From Cristatella mucedo (Eukaryota; Bryozoa; Phylactolaemata; Cristatellidae), in the NCBI GenBank assembly GCA_009760855.2, contig WPIO01000074.1, forward strand, positions 1-64,000: a stretch of 64,000 bases of DNA. The letters are read 5' to 3'. Shown here piece after piece: positions 26,284 through 39,185 of the stretch. The translations under genes and the position numbers were made by a program. The notes under the pieces are model-generated. The model searched no databases. It saw nothing but the letters and a program-made list of their open reading frames with translations, and was not told the origin of the DNA. Each line of letters begins with the position of its first letter. Position 1 is the first letter of the stretch.

Positions 26284-26919
26284 ATGGCTCGAGTCTGCAT
26301 GCTGGCGGCAGCAGTACTCGGCCTGGCGGCATTGACCGGAAGCGGTGAGACACAGTTAGGGACTGGCGAGCTGCAGGAGTCGCTCCGTGCCGCCGCCGCT
26401 CAAGCGTTCACCAATCGAACGCTCCTCTTACGTGCGGCTTTGATAAAGAATTACGTCTGCTGGCGCCGCGGGTCCGCAAGTCGATAATTTTATAGCACTT
26501 CTAGATTGCGTCGGCCACTCCTGCCCACCGAAGCAGCCGCTACGAGTTCAACGGCAGCCGAGCGATCTTGGCAATTCGCGGTGGCCTCAGCAGCCGCTGC
26601 AGCGTCGCGTTGCCACGGCGGAGGCCGCGGCGACGCCATTTCGCTCGGCTCTGCAGCCTCCGCTATCGATCGCCGCAACGGCTAATCGTTCAGAGCAAAG
26701 ATGGCGCAGCTTGGCCGTAAAGGCGATTTCTCGTCCGCTCTCTATTGCAGCGTCAGCCGTAAACTGCTGCACCTGTTCCAACGCACTAGGCCTCAACCTG
26801 GGCAGCTCGTGCACCGATCCATTTTCGACGAGCGGCACATTAGTGACAAATTACGGATGTGACGAAGTTGAGCACCTGCGTTGCATACGGCAAGTCCTAC
26901 TCGTCGGTGTCCATCTTGG
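26284..26919 (+). pseudogene. Broken Ly6/uPAR-type gene (exons 1 and 2 only)
   Basis: Exon 1 is 26284-26344 (MARVCMLAAAVLGLAALTGSG, phase-1 donor). Exon 2 is 26751-26919, starting ASAVNCCTCSNALGLNLG after tctattgcag. A one-base frame change near 26860 separates the first three or four cysteines from the KSYSSVS-like end, and a gtac donor closes the exon. I could not find a third exon with the CYC...CN signature before unrelated repeats begin. The gene looks inactivated, unless a distant exon exists or the frame change is an assembly error. Confidence 0.7.
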
Positions 26920-27440
26920 GTACATGCGTCGCCCACAGGCGGTGCCGCGAGGCGCCTTAAGCGGTCAGATGCGGCGGTGGCGGCTCCGTGGTTTCAAGTC
27001 GGATGCTTGCGAAACCTGTGACCGCCTCGTTTTCGCCCCAATGAAGGATTTCCGGTGCTGCGATGCTCATGCTCTTATCGTTTCTGAGGAAAAAGTCAGT
27101 TATTGCACCTTTTCTTTAGCAACTACCTAGTAGCTACACTCTCAGCGGGTAGCTGACAGTAAAAATTCAAGCGAAAGCATTGCACATTTTAATTGGCTGA
27201 GTTTAGAAAATGGCCAAGTTCTCAAACACACATATCCATAACGTGATGGACAGATTTTTGGGTAAATTTAAAAAACTGATTACCTCAAGTGTACAGGAAG
27301 GTCAATGAGCAAACGCTTACTTCCGTTTAGCAAGCTAAAATTCCTGCCGTTAACTGATCCGCATTTTTTCAGCGAGTCGAAATGTCTACCAGCTATGAAT
27401 TTCCACCATGCCCAACTGATAAATTCCCACAGGTACACAA
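26920..27440. other. Sequence downstream of the broken Ly6 gene
   Basis: Contains no recognisable exon 3. Around 27120-27180 it resembles the intron sequence at 4000-4100 (agctgacagt, attggctgagttt), so it is probably intron remnant. Confidence 0.45.
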
Positions 27441-27509
27441 ACGCACACACGCAGGCACGGACGCACACGCACACACACACACACAAAGACGGCACAGACA
27501 CACACACAT

Positions 27510-27566
<57 letters not shown>

Positions 27567-27571
27567 TATAC

Positions 27572-27640
<69 letters not shown>
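27440..27640. repeat. Compound (CA)n-(TA)n microsatellite
   Basis: (CA)n from about 27460 to 27567 followed by (TA)n to about 27640. Confidence 0.97.
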
Positions 27641-27934
27641 AACGGAGCAAACGTAGCAGGACGTGTATCATCGCGCAAATCACGATCGCACACATCGACC
27701 ACGTTCGATCACTTTCTGATCTGAGCGATCACGACCTAATCACGATCACGATGACGATAGCGATCACGATGCCATCCTGAATTTCCAATCATATTCTTAC
27801 AGATTCAACACAAGTCACCAGCCAGGAATATCCGTCATAATTATAACACAATTCTGTTGAATTACAAACGTTGCAAACGCCGGATGTTACAAAGTGCAAC
27901 CGCTCAGCTGCCGCGTTCGGGGCTGCACAATGTA
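27641..27934. other. Short spacer with cgatcacgat repeats
   Basis: Degenerate cgatcacga units at 27680-27775; otherwise nothing recognised. Confidence 0.5.
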
Positions 27935-28356
27935 ATGTATCTCCGTCAGTAACTCCACAAAGTCATAAAGACCATGTGGGTGTTACGCAGGAGAGTTTTG
28001 TATAGCCCACTCACAGCCTAAGCGGCTTTCGGTACGCATTCGGTAGCCAACAGACTTCGTCTCACGCAACAAAGAGAAAGTGGGAAGCATAGCAGTGTCA
28101 GGAGAGCAGTTGAGGTAGTGAGTAGCATAGAAGTAGCAGTTCAGGGCCGCTGAAAAAGATGTGCCATAGTCGGCAGTTGCAGAGTAGATGTCGTTGCGTA
28201 AGAATTGTGGAAACGAGTTCCTCAGTCTAGGACCTGCAGAGCTAAAGCTTCTGTCGCCAACTGTCTTTAAGTGGAGGAATGGGACAGCTAATTTATAGTC
28301 CGCACAGGACCTGAGGGCGCTAACAGGCTGAAACTGATGCAGCAGTTCAGCTAGGT
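27935..28356 (-). mobile_element. LINE family 1 fragment (reverse-transcriptase C-terminus plus 3' UTR)
   Basis: Minus-strand reading of 28356-28150 gives TYLAELLHQFQPV and DRSFSSAGPRL, the C-terminal signature of a LINE ORF2. The conserved 3' UTR block follows to 27935. Closely related to 39243-39690. Confidence 0.8.
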
Positions 28357-28559
28357 ACGAAATGAAAATGAATGAAAATGAAAATGAGGACTTTCACTAG
28401 TTACTTTCTCAAACTTACAGTTTTTGCGACGAACAGTGAGCGAGTGAGCGGCAGAAATATTATTTCAGCAACTGACTGCACGGACTGCTCTGGCGTACAA
28501 AGTACTGCCAGTGAGTACCGATTTACTTTTGTGGCAGAAGAAAAGGCTCGCGCTTTTAC

Positions 28560-28700
28560 CGCACATGTAATAATAATAATAATGCATTTGATAAAGCACC
28601 CTCAGAGAACTCAATCTCTTTCTAGTCGCTTTACATTTGCTGCAAAGGGAAGTCACTCAATCCATCGCGCGTCATTCAATTTCGCGTACCGTCATTCCGC
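28560..28700 (-). mobile_element. LINE family 2 3' tail
   Basis: (taa)n then tgcatttgataaagcacc, gaactcaatctctttctag and tttgctgcaaaggga, as at 12815 and 39845. Confidence 0.7.
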
Positions 28701-30070
28701 TTCTCGTGGAATCCTGAGCGCGAGCGGTGCGAAAAGCCACGAATCGCTTGCCACGTTATGCGGCGATGGCTCCACGGCGCCTCCTCCTATCAGCAGCAGC
28801 CCCGGCGTCAGCAGCCCCGACTCGATCGAACCACCAAGCTTTGAGGTGGCTGGAGGAGGCATGCTGGGAAGTGGCTCTGGCGAAGCGAAGCGCTCGCGCA
28901 TCAAATCTCCTTGGTACGAAGTCCTTGCAGCAGAAGCCGAGGTCGGACCTCTTTCTCAGCCCAGACGCCGGTACTCACTGGCAGCGACTCGGCCTTGCAT
29001 TAAGGAACTGCGGGAGCAATGACGCCGCTCCTGCACTAACCACTACGCAAAATCTCGCGCCGCGGAGCGAGCGTGCGTGCGTGCTTGGTTTCGCGAAAAC
29101 GCTCCTCTACAGATGGAGATTCCCTTGTGACGACTCTTGAATGTAATGTATCTCCGTCTTTAACTCCACAAAGTCATAGAGACCATGTGAATGTTACGCT
29201 GAAGAGTTGTGTATAGCCCACTCACAGCCATAGCGGCTTTCGGTACGCATTGAAGCAGAGTCGCCGCGCCTTCAGCTGAGCTGGCGCGTCGCCAAGCCCG
29301 CTCGTTTGAAGCGCTCGCGGCACTGGGCGGGCGCCGCCAGATGGCGCGCGCGCGCCAACGTCAACGCAAAAAGCCGCTTTTCTCATCCCAGCTGCCGACG
29401 GTTCTAAACGGTACAAAACGGCGCTAAACGGCGCCGATAGTACTAAGCGGTGCCGTCGATGCCGCCGACTCGGTCGCGGCCGCGGCGAGTCATGATCCGC
29501 TCGGTCGCGACCGCGACCGAGAGAGAGCTCGCACGAGAAAGTTTTTTGCGAGGATGCAGCACCAAAATGGACAGAAAAGAAACGCTAGCCTCTACGAGTT
29601 AGGCAGCGCAAGCAAGCGTCGACGCTCAGTGCTGTGCATGAGCGATCGGCCGCCAGACTATGGAGATAGAAAGAGCTCGGTCTCGGTTACGGCGCCTCGC
29701 CGCCACCCTGCACAGCTGCACGCCGAGACGCCGGACCGTGCGCCGGTTGTGTGGCGAGTCAAAAGTTCACTCGCCGACAGGAAGCGGTCTTTGAATCGCT
29801 TCGAATGATTTTAACGCGGTGCTCGAATCTGAAAAAAGTCGGTCTAGTGCCGCCGCAACGGTAAACAAACGCTAGCTAATTTTACAGTTAAGAGCAGCCC
29901 CAACAGCTGGAGGCAGCTCTGTTTGGTTTGATGCGCGAAATCGGTCCAGTCGTATGTAGTCAAGGGCAACGGCTCAGATGCGTAGTTCTGCGCACGATGC
30001 ATCGCCGTGGGGATATGGGTGGTACAATATTTAACTTAGGGAGAGCCCACTTAGGGATAGGCCGATTGCA
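28701..30070. repeat. Segmental-duplication block (partner about 340-1500)
   Basis: 28965-29960 follows the order of 345-1265. A LINE 3' tail is at 29138-29265. 29880-30070 resembles the Ly6 upstream module but ends before any signal-peptide exon. No gene is seen. Confidence 0.6.
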
Positions 30071-30339
30071 CTTTATGCGCGTCCCGTCGATTTGAAAGAG
30101 CCATCGCCGATAGAGCTCTCTTCAGAGCTCTGAAGAGAGCTCTATCAGGGATGGCTCTCTTATCAGCTCTTTCAGAGCTCTGAAGGCCGGAAAGAAGGAA
30201 AGAAGAAAGAGCCGAAAGAAAGCCGCTGTGCCGCACCAGCTGCTCGCCGAGACCGGCGGACCGTGCGCCGGCGGCACAGCGAGTCAACAGTTCGCTCGCT
30301 GACAGGACGCGGTCTTTGAATCGCTTCGAACGATTTTAT
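30071..30339. repeat. gagctctgaag-rich palindromic cluster repeat
   Basis: Counterpart of 1840-2100. It has a strong inverted repeat at about 30108-30150 built from gagctctcttcagagctctgaagagagctc. Confidence 0.6.
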
Positions 30340-30675
30340 TGCGGCGCCAAAGTTGGAACGAAGCCATCCATCGCCGCCCCGCAACGGTAAACAAACAGAA
30401 CCTAATTTTAAAGTTAAGAGCAGCCCGAACACCTCAAGGCAGCGCCGTTCGGTTTGATGTGCGCGAGATTTTCCCAGTCTACCCTCGCGCCGTATGTAGC
30501 TAAGCTAAGCCACTCGGATGCGTCGTTCGGCGCACGATGCGTCGCCGTGGGAGCCGTGGGGGCGGTACAATATTTACCTTGGGCCGATCTTGGGCCCACT
30601 TATCGATAGGCCGATCGCATATATCATCGCATAGATCACTTTCTGCGCATCCCGTCAACGCGGCGAGTAATATCT

Positions 30676-30706
<31 letters not shown>

Positions 30707-30730
30707 GCTCTCGACTTTCGGTGCCCGAAA
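30340..30730 (+). promoter_or_regulatory. Conserved module upstream of Ly6 first exons (copy B)
   Basis: Near-identical to 2100-2485 but with a longer CT run and no long (TA)n. It ends at the start codon at 30731. It probably contains the promoter and 5' UTR. Confidence 0.5.
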
Positions 30731-31077
30731 ATGGTTCGAGTCGGTGTGCTGGAGGCTGCGGCCGCTCTCCTTTGCCTGACTGCATTGACCGGAAGCGGTA
30801 AGCCGCAGGCCATCGGTGACTGGCGACTGGCGAGCTGCTGCCGTCGCCGCCTCACCCTGCTGCCGCGCCTTTGGCGATAGACTCGCGCGCGGCTTGCCTT
30901 ATGACCCCGGCGGATCGTCAGCTTCAGCGGCGGCGGTGGCGGTACGAGCTTCCAGCGAAGCGTTTCTCGATTGAACGCTCCGCTGCAGGCTGTACGCGTC
31001 GTAAGCTATTCGTTAGATCCAAAAAGTTGGACCAAGACAAGTGAAGCGCCAGGATGGAGGGAGAGAGCGAGAGAGAC

Positions 31078-31148
<71 letters not shown>

Positions 31149-32463
31149 AAGGGCGAGAAAGAGCATTAGAGAGCAAAAGAGAGAGCGAGAGAAATCTAAA
31201 GAGAGTGAGAGAGAGGGACGGAGACACAGAGAGAGAAAGGGAGCGAGAGAGAGGGAGAGAGGGAGATAGAGGGAGAGAGAGAGGGATAGAGATCGTTAAT
31301 GGACTTGTGCTAGCGTCCATTCGCTTATGTTGCTGAGCTGCAGGTAAATAAGCTGATTTTTATTTATTTATTCTTTTTTTATCTATTTATGCTATCTATT
31401 CTTTGGCCGGCGAAGAAGCTAAACGGAATGAGTAGAAGCAGAAGCAGCAACTGCGGCGCCGGCTGGCCGGTGCCGCAGACCTCGTCTCGCTTGTGGATTG
31501 CACCCGCCGGCCGTAGCGGCAGCGGCGGAGCGCTATCTCGCGATCTGAGCAGGCAGCCGCAGCAGCCGCCGTCGCAATCGCCATTGCTCGAGTGCCGCGG
31601 CTTCCGCCGCTATTGGTCGATGCACAGAGGTCGATGCGCTCTGTTGCCAAAGATTGCGGCGCTCGAGCGCTTGAAGAATGATGCAGCTTAGCGTCGTCCG
31701 CCCTTTTGCAGCTTCAGCGGTGAACTGCTACGACTGCACAAACGTGGCCGGCGTCAACATCGGCGGCACATGCACCGATCCTTTCGCATCGAGCGGCGTG
31801 ACAAACACGAGCGGCTGTGCCGTATGCAGCAAGATCTATGCTTCCGTATCCGGTACTCGCTCGCACGTCGGCGTGTTTTTTTGTCGGCGGCGGCGGCGGC
31901 GGCGGCGGAAGATGCGGTTCTGCCTTATCGATTCGTCCGCGGCGGCGGTGCCGCGGTGGTATCGTTCATCTGCGACCGCTTCGCCGCTGCCGTCGGACAG
32001 TGCAGCGCAACGTCAGTGCAGTGCACGCCTTCGCAGCCAGCACTCTGTGTGATCTATTTCATCAGCGTCTGCGGCACACTCTTTACAGTGCTGGCCCCTC
32101 AGCTCAGCGCTGGCCGTGAACACTTCTCTTCTCCGTTCCCGAATCTGCTAAAGATGCTCGCGCGTCCTGCACTGGCCGCCGATGGCCACTTCCGGCCTTG
32201 GCCCGCTCCGATCGCTGCCGGCTGCTGCCGCGTCCTTCTCCTTACGCCCTTCTCCGCGTCTTTCTCCAGGCGTGACGACCTACACTAGGGCGTGCTGGCC
32301 CACTTCACAGACGGCCGGCTGCACGAGCACTACCGTCGCCAGCCTCACGACGACGACGTGCTACTGCTCGACCGACCTTTGCAACAGCGCCACACTGCCG
32401 GCGGCGTCTACCGGAAGCTTCCTGGCCGTTTGTGCACTGGTCGCAGTCCGATACGCACTGTAA
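30731..32463 (+). CDS. Ly6/uPAR-type secreted or GPI-anchored protein (copy B), three exons
   Basis: Exons 30731-30797, 31712-31852 and 32270-32463, phase-1 introns. It has the same architecture as the gene at 2486: signal peptide, five-cysteine exon starting ASAVNCYDC, five-cysteine exon ending CYCSTDLCN, and a hydrophobic tail. Exon 3 differs from copy A at one base (Phe to Leu in the closing motif). Exon 2 differs at 20 of 141 bases, changing 12 residues and only three codons silently, while all cysteines stay. The reading frame is fully open, so this copy is probably expressed. The ligand is unknown. Confidence 0.87.
31055..31290. repeat. (GA)n microsatellite in intron 1
   Basis: Shorter partner of 2810-3200. 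Confidence 0.95.
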
Positions 32464-34689
32464 AAGTGCGTCTGATGATGAACACTGTCGGATCAAAACC
32501 TTCAGTCTTAGTGCTAGCGAGTGTGAGTGAGCCTCTCTCTTCAGCTGCTATTCTGAAACGTTTCCAAGTCTTTTCGCAAGGGGCTCTGCATTAAGTGTGG
32601 GCTTCTCTATGTGACCAGCAGCGATTACTTTCTGCTTGGCGTGCAAATAATCTCGAATAAAACTCAAGTTCTGGACGGCTGGATTGTTTGTTCGCTCGAT
32701 CGATACCATCTCCGCTTGCTCAGGGCAGCTGTTTGAATTGCAACGAGGCTCGGCTTCCGCCGCGGCGGCATGCTGCCGCGGCGGAAGCTCTCTCACTGGC
32801 CGCGCCAGCCACTTTTGTGGCGTCGACTGGAGTCTTGGCGCCGTGCGCTTATGCTTGAACTTTTCATCGGCCGCACCGACCTCATCATTCATCAGGTACA
32901 TCGGGAAGTCTCGTCTGCGATGCCGCATGTGCTCACAAACTGGTCGCAGGCCGACGGCGACCATTTTGTAGCTTCGACGGAAGTGGCTCCGCGGAGGAGG
33001 TCGCTGCTGCTCGCTCCTCCTCAATTCACGAGTTCACGTCGCGACGTCGCGACGAGCGAACAGCGATAGCCCGCGGCTTGCAGGCTTGCAGCCACCAGAT
33101 GGCTACCGTGCTGCTGCGAATAGAATGACTGTCGAGCGATTCTAGCACACGATTCTAGCAGCTTCTAGCACGCGGCTCTAGCGGTTTTAGCGGTTCGCGC
33201 GACGAGCGAGAGCTCATTACGAGGCTGAGATGATTTTGTCACGAGCTACGGCAGCACGTGCCGACTGCTGGTGCCGCAAATGCTTTCCGACGACGCCAAA
33301 TCAGAGGTGCTACACCGCAGCGACAGGTGGCTTTCTATGGCCCCGTCGGGTTACCATGGTCACTGCCACCCGCTGACCGAAAACATGGTTTTTATAGAGC
33401 AGGAGGCCGGATCCGGCAGTTTCGCTTCGGAGCAGGCGGCAGGTCACGTGAGCCGCACTGTGGCGATCGCCCAGAGCAGGACTTGCAAGCTTTAGTCGAG
33501 TCTCTATGCGGCTCGGTCTGAGCCTCGCAGAGAGTCGCTGAACCCTTCTATACCGTCTATCGGAAAATTTATGCTTTTTTTATGAACAGCTACGTCCACG
33601 TTCGCACTCGGGCCCCACGGGGCATCGCTTGATTGAGATGGTCTGCCGTCTGCTGCCGGACCTGTACGACGTGAAGATTTTAGATTTTGTAAAGATTTGC
33701 AAATAAATTTGCAAAGAGTTTCGACGTAGCAATGCCCAAATCGCTAGGTCAGCTTCTGGCAGTCAGAGCTGCATCGGAGCTCGCTCGATTCGACGCGGCG
33801 GCAAAAAAAAGCTGAATTCCCGTGAGATTGCATATACGGACTCCTTTGGTGAAGAAAATCCACAGAAGAAATAAAGATTCACGATCCGAAAGATCTAGCA
33901 GCCGAAAGGCTCGAGATCCGATTCATGATGACCGTATTCTCGCCTCCCGACACAAAGCGCTTCTAACCTTCATTGTCCGCTGGAGAATTGTGTTTCGGAA
34001 ATCGTAATTCTTGAGAACGCCATATGCGGAAACCGATGCAGCTACAACATGGTTCAAGCTAATCGGTTGTCTTTTTTTACCGCGGCGCGTAATAAATTTC
34101 GTGCATATGAACATTTAAACGCTTGCAGCATGGGGCTGAGTTGCCTCACCATACGCCTACTACAGCTGTAAATTCGCAGTTTGAAAGTAACCTGCTCGTT
34201 AGTTAAAACCGTGCGTACCTATTAACGTTTCGATATCGTCGTTCATATGCATTTCTACATGTTTAGTCGTCGCTTAAGTCCTTGACTTATGCAATTGCAA
34301 AAGATAAGCACCCGAAGCCGAAGAACACTGGATTCGCGAGCGCATCACGTGCTCGTCCGGCGCTGGCGGCGGGGGCGGCGGCCATGCCGCACGCAAGCCA
34401 TGACGTCAGCTACGACGACGAAATTGGGGTAGGTCGCGTACAGCCGAGCTGCATTGGAGTTGTAACGCGGCGGGCTCACGTCGCAGCGCCACTGCCTTGA
34501 TGAACTTTGACGTCACGGCAGTCGCTTTAGTCGGGTTCGAGTGCGGCGCGCGCGAATCAAAGCGCGAGCTGTCAGCCGCAGCTTAATGTCGGCTCACTTG
34601 GGACGAGCGACGAAGCCTAAACGACAAAGGAGTAGAGCAACCGACCGTGGCTGCCGTGGCCATCTCTCGCGGACGCGAGCTGCCACGCG
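32464..34689. repeat. Non-coding part of the segmental duplication (partner 4746-7090)
   Basis: Nearly identical to copy A. A block at about 33805-33950 is absent from copy A and carries gattcacgatccgaaagatc-like sequence. No gene is supported. Confidence 0.7.
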
Positions 34690-34885
34690 GATGCGGAAAT
34701 GGAATGCGGATGCGGAAGCGGAATGCGGATGCCGAAGCCGAGCAAGCGGAATGGGGATGGGGATGCGGATGCGGATGCGGATACGGATGCGGATGCGCAT
34801 GCGCATGCGCATGCGAATGCGAATGCGCTTGCGGATGCGCATGCGGATGCGGATGCGGAAGCGGATGCGGATGCGGAGGCCGCGC
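34690..34885. repeat. GATGCG-type hexamer array (copy B)
   Basis: Shorter partner of 7095-7335, with the same gcggat, gcgcat and gcgaat units. Confidence 0.9.
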
Positions 34886-35899
34886 AAGCAGACGCCGCAA
34901 GGCACGAACTGCCGCGCGATCTCTCGTGTCGTCGAACCTGCGGTAAGCGGCCGCGGAGAGCAGCCGGTCGAGTCACTCGTGCCCCTCCCTCCCTACCTCC
35001 TTCGCCTCAAACCTTCGCCTCTTTCGCCTACAAAAAAAGGAACGAAGGAAACGAAGGACAATGGAAAAAACAAAACAACAAAGAAAAAGCAAACGTCGGG
35101 GGACTTCTCTTTGCCGCCGAGTTCCTTACCCATAATTTATTAAAAGGGCAGTCACAACGTTGATATTCTTTGATACTAATCTTAGCATAGTATTTTCCGA
35201 TAAGGGTTCATCAGAATTTTTAGATACTCTAGAGTTGTTTACTCGTGATTAATCCTTTATTGAACCTTACAAATTAGCTTTCTTTTTGCTATAAAGGCTG
35301 ATTTAAAGCCTAGATTTGGGTTAAGGTTAATCTTAACGCAATGGTTTCGGTTCAGAGCTTTTCCCCGAGCAGGAAGTAGGGTTTTGACCCTCTTATACTT
35401 TGACGTATTTCTCTAGAAACCAGCCGTAACCAAGTGCGACCAATATGTTGTCACTGCTAAAGCCTTTCTTAACCATGTTGCAAAAGGACTAATCGGCTTT
35501 GAACTAAGGGTGAGTAGCTCACTAGAATTTGTGAAGATTAATCTAAAAGTTAAGTTTGCTAAACCATTACACGCAAGCGAGGAGAGTTAATCTCTCCGTG
35601 GTTTTATTAAAAATATTCCCTTACGGTGCTTTTTCAATATGACTACTATTTCTACCTCCATCATTCTTGCCATCTATTAGCTGTTATCTTCACTGCATAT
35701 AGTATAGCCTAAACTAATGTAGATGTGGAATTCAAAGTCCAGCAGGGTGTCTACACTTCGCTTCGGTAGGGTTATTCTTTCAAGTTGGAACCTCGATATT
35801 CTTTTTGAGTTGAAAAGCTCATAAGTACATGTTGGCAACTAAGGAGATGTGAATGTAGAAGTTCATGTTTTATCCTCGATGAGGTGCCACTCCTTATAG

Positions 35900-37764
35900 C
35901 AGGGGTGTCCAATCCTTTGGCCAATCTTTTACTTTTGGATTTTTATTTTAATAATATGAAAACAGAAATTTATAAAACTTGCAAAAATACATGACAAGGA
36001 CTTACATAATATTAATGTCTTCGGATTAATTAAATGCCACAGGTATTCAATGTTTTCTGCACTGCTGACATCAATGAGATATTTGGCATTGTCTCTGTTT
36101 GCATAAAAAGTCGACATCTGCTGCAACAGTGGATGTGGCAATTCTAAGGTCTCCTGATAAATTTTCATCTGTGAGAACAGATCGAGTCTTTGTTTTCGCA
36201 TTTTTCAATCTGGAAAAAAGCTGTTCACAGCAATATGTGCAGACAAAAAGTGCAATATACCTGCGAGCATGCTTGGCTAGGTTAGGAAAAGACTCTGATG
36301 AAACACACTGCTTGTAAAAGGTAACAAGGTCATGCTGATCATAAACAGTTTTTAAATTGTTTTCATTATGAATGTCGATTAGTTCGAGTTGAAATTTATC
36401 AGGTGCATCAGAAGGATCGATATTAAATGGACTACTAATCATGTTCATGTCATCCGCATGTTGTTGGAAATCCTAAAACCTCTCTTCGAATTCATCAACA
36501 AGTTTGCTAACAAGAGTGGAGTACTTCATATGAGCCAGCCTTTCAGGCGATCTTGTTGCTATTGTTGTGAAATGTAACAGTTTCTTCTGATCTAAGTGTT
36601 TCCGGAAAAGTTTCAGCTTTTGCACAAACGCGACAACACACCCATACATTTTATGGACCAGTTGATCCTTACCTAGGAGTTTTACATTAAGATCTGCAAG
36701 ATGTTTGGTCATGTCCACCAAAAAAGCCAAGTCATTCAACCACTGCTGGTCATCGAGGAAGCCAACATCTTTTCCCTTTTCTGTCATAAATGTTTTTATT
36801 TTGTACCGAAGTGACCAATACCTGGCTAACGTGTTTGCCCTACTTAGCCAAGGACTTGGCAGAAATAAATAACATCACAATGATCTGATCCCAAATCTTC
36901 AAGGAAAGCCTGAAATTGTCTGTGGTTTAGAGCACGAAACCTTATCACATTGACTGTTGAAACTGTATTGTCCATTACATGTTGCATGCTCAAGACCTTT
37001 GCACATAGCTGTTCTTGGTGGATGATGCAGTGATGACTGACAATTTTGTGAGGTACTAATTTTACCATTAAAGATACAAATCCAATGTGTCCACCTGTAA
37101 TTGAAGGGGCTCCGTCCGTGGTTAAACCAATCAATTTAGTTTCAGGAAGAGTAAATTTTGTGAGGACCCTCTTGACCTGATCCAAACAATCCCTCCCCGT
37201 TGTAGTGCCTTTCATTGAACATATATCCAACAGTTCACATTCGCCGCCATTTTTCTCTGTGAAATAAAAAGACAGATCAGTTACGAATTGATTAATTTAT
37301 ATTTTATCACAGCAATACCTTAGTATTAGTAAGTAAGTTGAGCAATACGCGTTTTTTGAAAAAACTACCTGACTGATTCCAGTTCGTGCAACAGCAGCTG
37401 AGAAACGGCTCTTTTTTTCTATCCACAGTATGAATCAGTTAATTCCGCTTGCGGAAGCGTTATAAATGTGATCGTAATAGCGCCGCTGTAGCACAAATAT
37501 ATTACCCCTTCATGCTAAAATGTTCACATGAAGGCTAGCAAAATAAATTGATTTTTTTACCTTCACGCAAAAATAGCCATTCGGACACGTTCACCCTTCA
37601 CGCGAGCATGAAGTACATCACAGCGCCTTATGTTGCCGTTTTTAATGATTAAAAATTAACGAAAAACATCGAGTGACAAATATTTTTGGGATAACGTTGC
37701 TGGCCGCATAGAAGACCTCGGCGGGCCGGCTTGTGGCCCGCGGGCCACGTGCTGGTCACCCCTG
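35900..37764 (-). mobile_element. hAT-type DNA transposon (copy B)
   Basis: caggggtg at the left end and cacccctg at the right, with ccttatag target duplications at 35892-35899 and 37765-37772. It lacks about 220 bases near its left end compared with 8707-10792. Shared insertion site and target duplication show the duplication came after the jump. Confidence 0.93.
35929..37230 (-). pseudogene. hAT transposase remnant (copy B)
   Basis: Minus-strand pieces at 37230-36844 (LTTDGAPSITGGH, HHCIIHQEQLCAK), 36787-36473 and 36448-36071 cover the same regions as the copy A remnant. The 36787-36473 piece is longer than in copy A because a stop there is absent. It is interrupted and non-functional. Confidence 0.85.
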
Positions 37765-37952
37765 CCTTATAGAATCACGAGTAAATACTATCTCTATATT
37801 TATCACTGAAGAGACGAGTAATACTCCCTGATAAGATATAATCTGCGATAGGTTTATCGGAGGCCGATAAGCCTCTTGCTCAAGTAAGTGGTGTACGAAG
37901 TGCGGCGGAGTGTAGCGGAGTGTAACGGAAGGACGTAAGCTTAATTAGCTGT

Positions 37953-38880
37953 CAGGTACCTTAATCAGCTGACGATAGGTACGCCGACTGGTGGATATAC
38001 AAAGGACGCTGCAATCGCTGGTTTTGCCAGACGTCGCCGGCCGTCGACGGCGACGGTGCACCGACGCCCAGTCGCTATCTATCACGGTAAAATTTAAACG
38101 CTACACTCAGCTTTAAGCTAGGCAGTTGTTTGCATACAACCTACCTTCGCACAGTGCTCGAGCTTAACATTGCATAAAAGCCCGCCGAATGAGCGGAGCG
38201 CCGAGCGGCCGAGACGGGCTTCTCCAGCAAGCTTACGCGAGAGGCCTCCACCAGGAGTCTTCGCGAGAAGGTACATTTAGTGAGTCGAACTAATGGCGAG
38301 CTCATGCACAACGGCGTAACGGATAAACTTTACGTCGCTCGCTCGGTGTCTGTCGCAGATGTGTTTGCTGGCTGTCGAATCGGCGGCTTCGAGTGAAGCA
38401 GAGCCAGCAGAGCGAGAACGAAGAGCGAGAACGTGAGCGAGAGCCAGCGTTCAGGTCAACTGACAGGCAGAAAATCCGAAGCAAAAGTTCACGCAAACAA
38501 ATGCAGCCAAATGCAAACAAATGCAACTTACGCAACCAAATGCAGCAATCGCCTGAAGGCGATGGCGGCAAGTCGGAAGTGGAGCCGGAAGCATCGAAGT
38601 CGGAAGTGGAGCCGGAAGCGAGAAGCATCGAAGCTGGAAGCAGCTTCGCAGCAGGACAGTGGCAGGCGACGCGACGGCGAAGTGAACCTTTGAAATGGAT
38701 CGGAGGCAGCCAGAACGCAGCGTGTCGGCGAGTGGCCCCGCAGAGACTCTCCCAAGAGAGGACGGGCGTGGACGAAGGACGAAGTGTGTTCTACGGGAAT
38801 TCGTGAAAGACAATACACAGCCAATCAATGAATATGAAAATTAAAGTAAGACCTCGTGCATATCCACTTCTCCATTAGCA
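37953..38880. other. Copy B-specific sequence, no supported gene
   Basis: It starts where homology to copy A ends (37952). It has repeats of gtcggaagtggagccggaagc at 38570-38630. Open frames on both strands follow from composition. Confidence 0.45.
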
Positions 38881-38889
38881 TGAATATGA

Positions 38890-39065
38890 TGTCTGCTGCT
38901 TAGCACCTCAAGAGTTAGCCCAGGAGGTAAGGTGCTCGCTCTTCACGACTGAGTTCGTTGGTTCGAATCATGCAGTTGGGTGATTCCTTATTGTCAATTG
39001 CAAGCGTTGGTGATAGCCGATAAGGCTCTTCTGCCGCTATATAAATGAAGCTGTTAAATTATCTA
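38890..39065 (+). mobile_element. tRNA-derived SINE (copy 2)
   Basis: Box A-like TTAGCCCAGGAGGT near 38915 and box B GGTTCGAATC at 38960-38969, followed by a body TTGCAAGCGTTGGTGATAGCC and AGGCTCTTCTGCCGC shared with 19215-19395. The heads of the two copies differ while the bodies match, which is common in SINE families. Confidence 0.75.
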
Positions 39066-39185
39066 AGGTTTTTTCAATGAAGAGAAAGCATAACGAACGA
39101 TCTATAGCGGCTTCTGCAACGATGTCCCGAGGCCCTGGAAACGTAAATCAATAAATAGTAGCTGTTTCAACAGTCTCTCTTGCAT

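Noticed and set aside
38890-39065. tRNA gene
   Set aside because: Box A and box B are present, but the acceptor stem does not pair and the sequence continues into a shared SINE body, so it is a tRNA-derived SINE.
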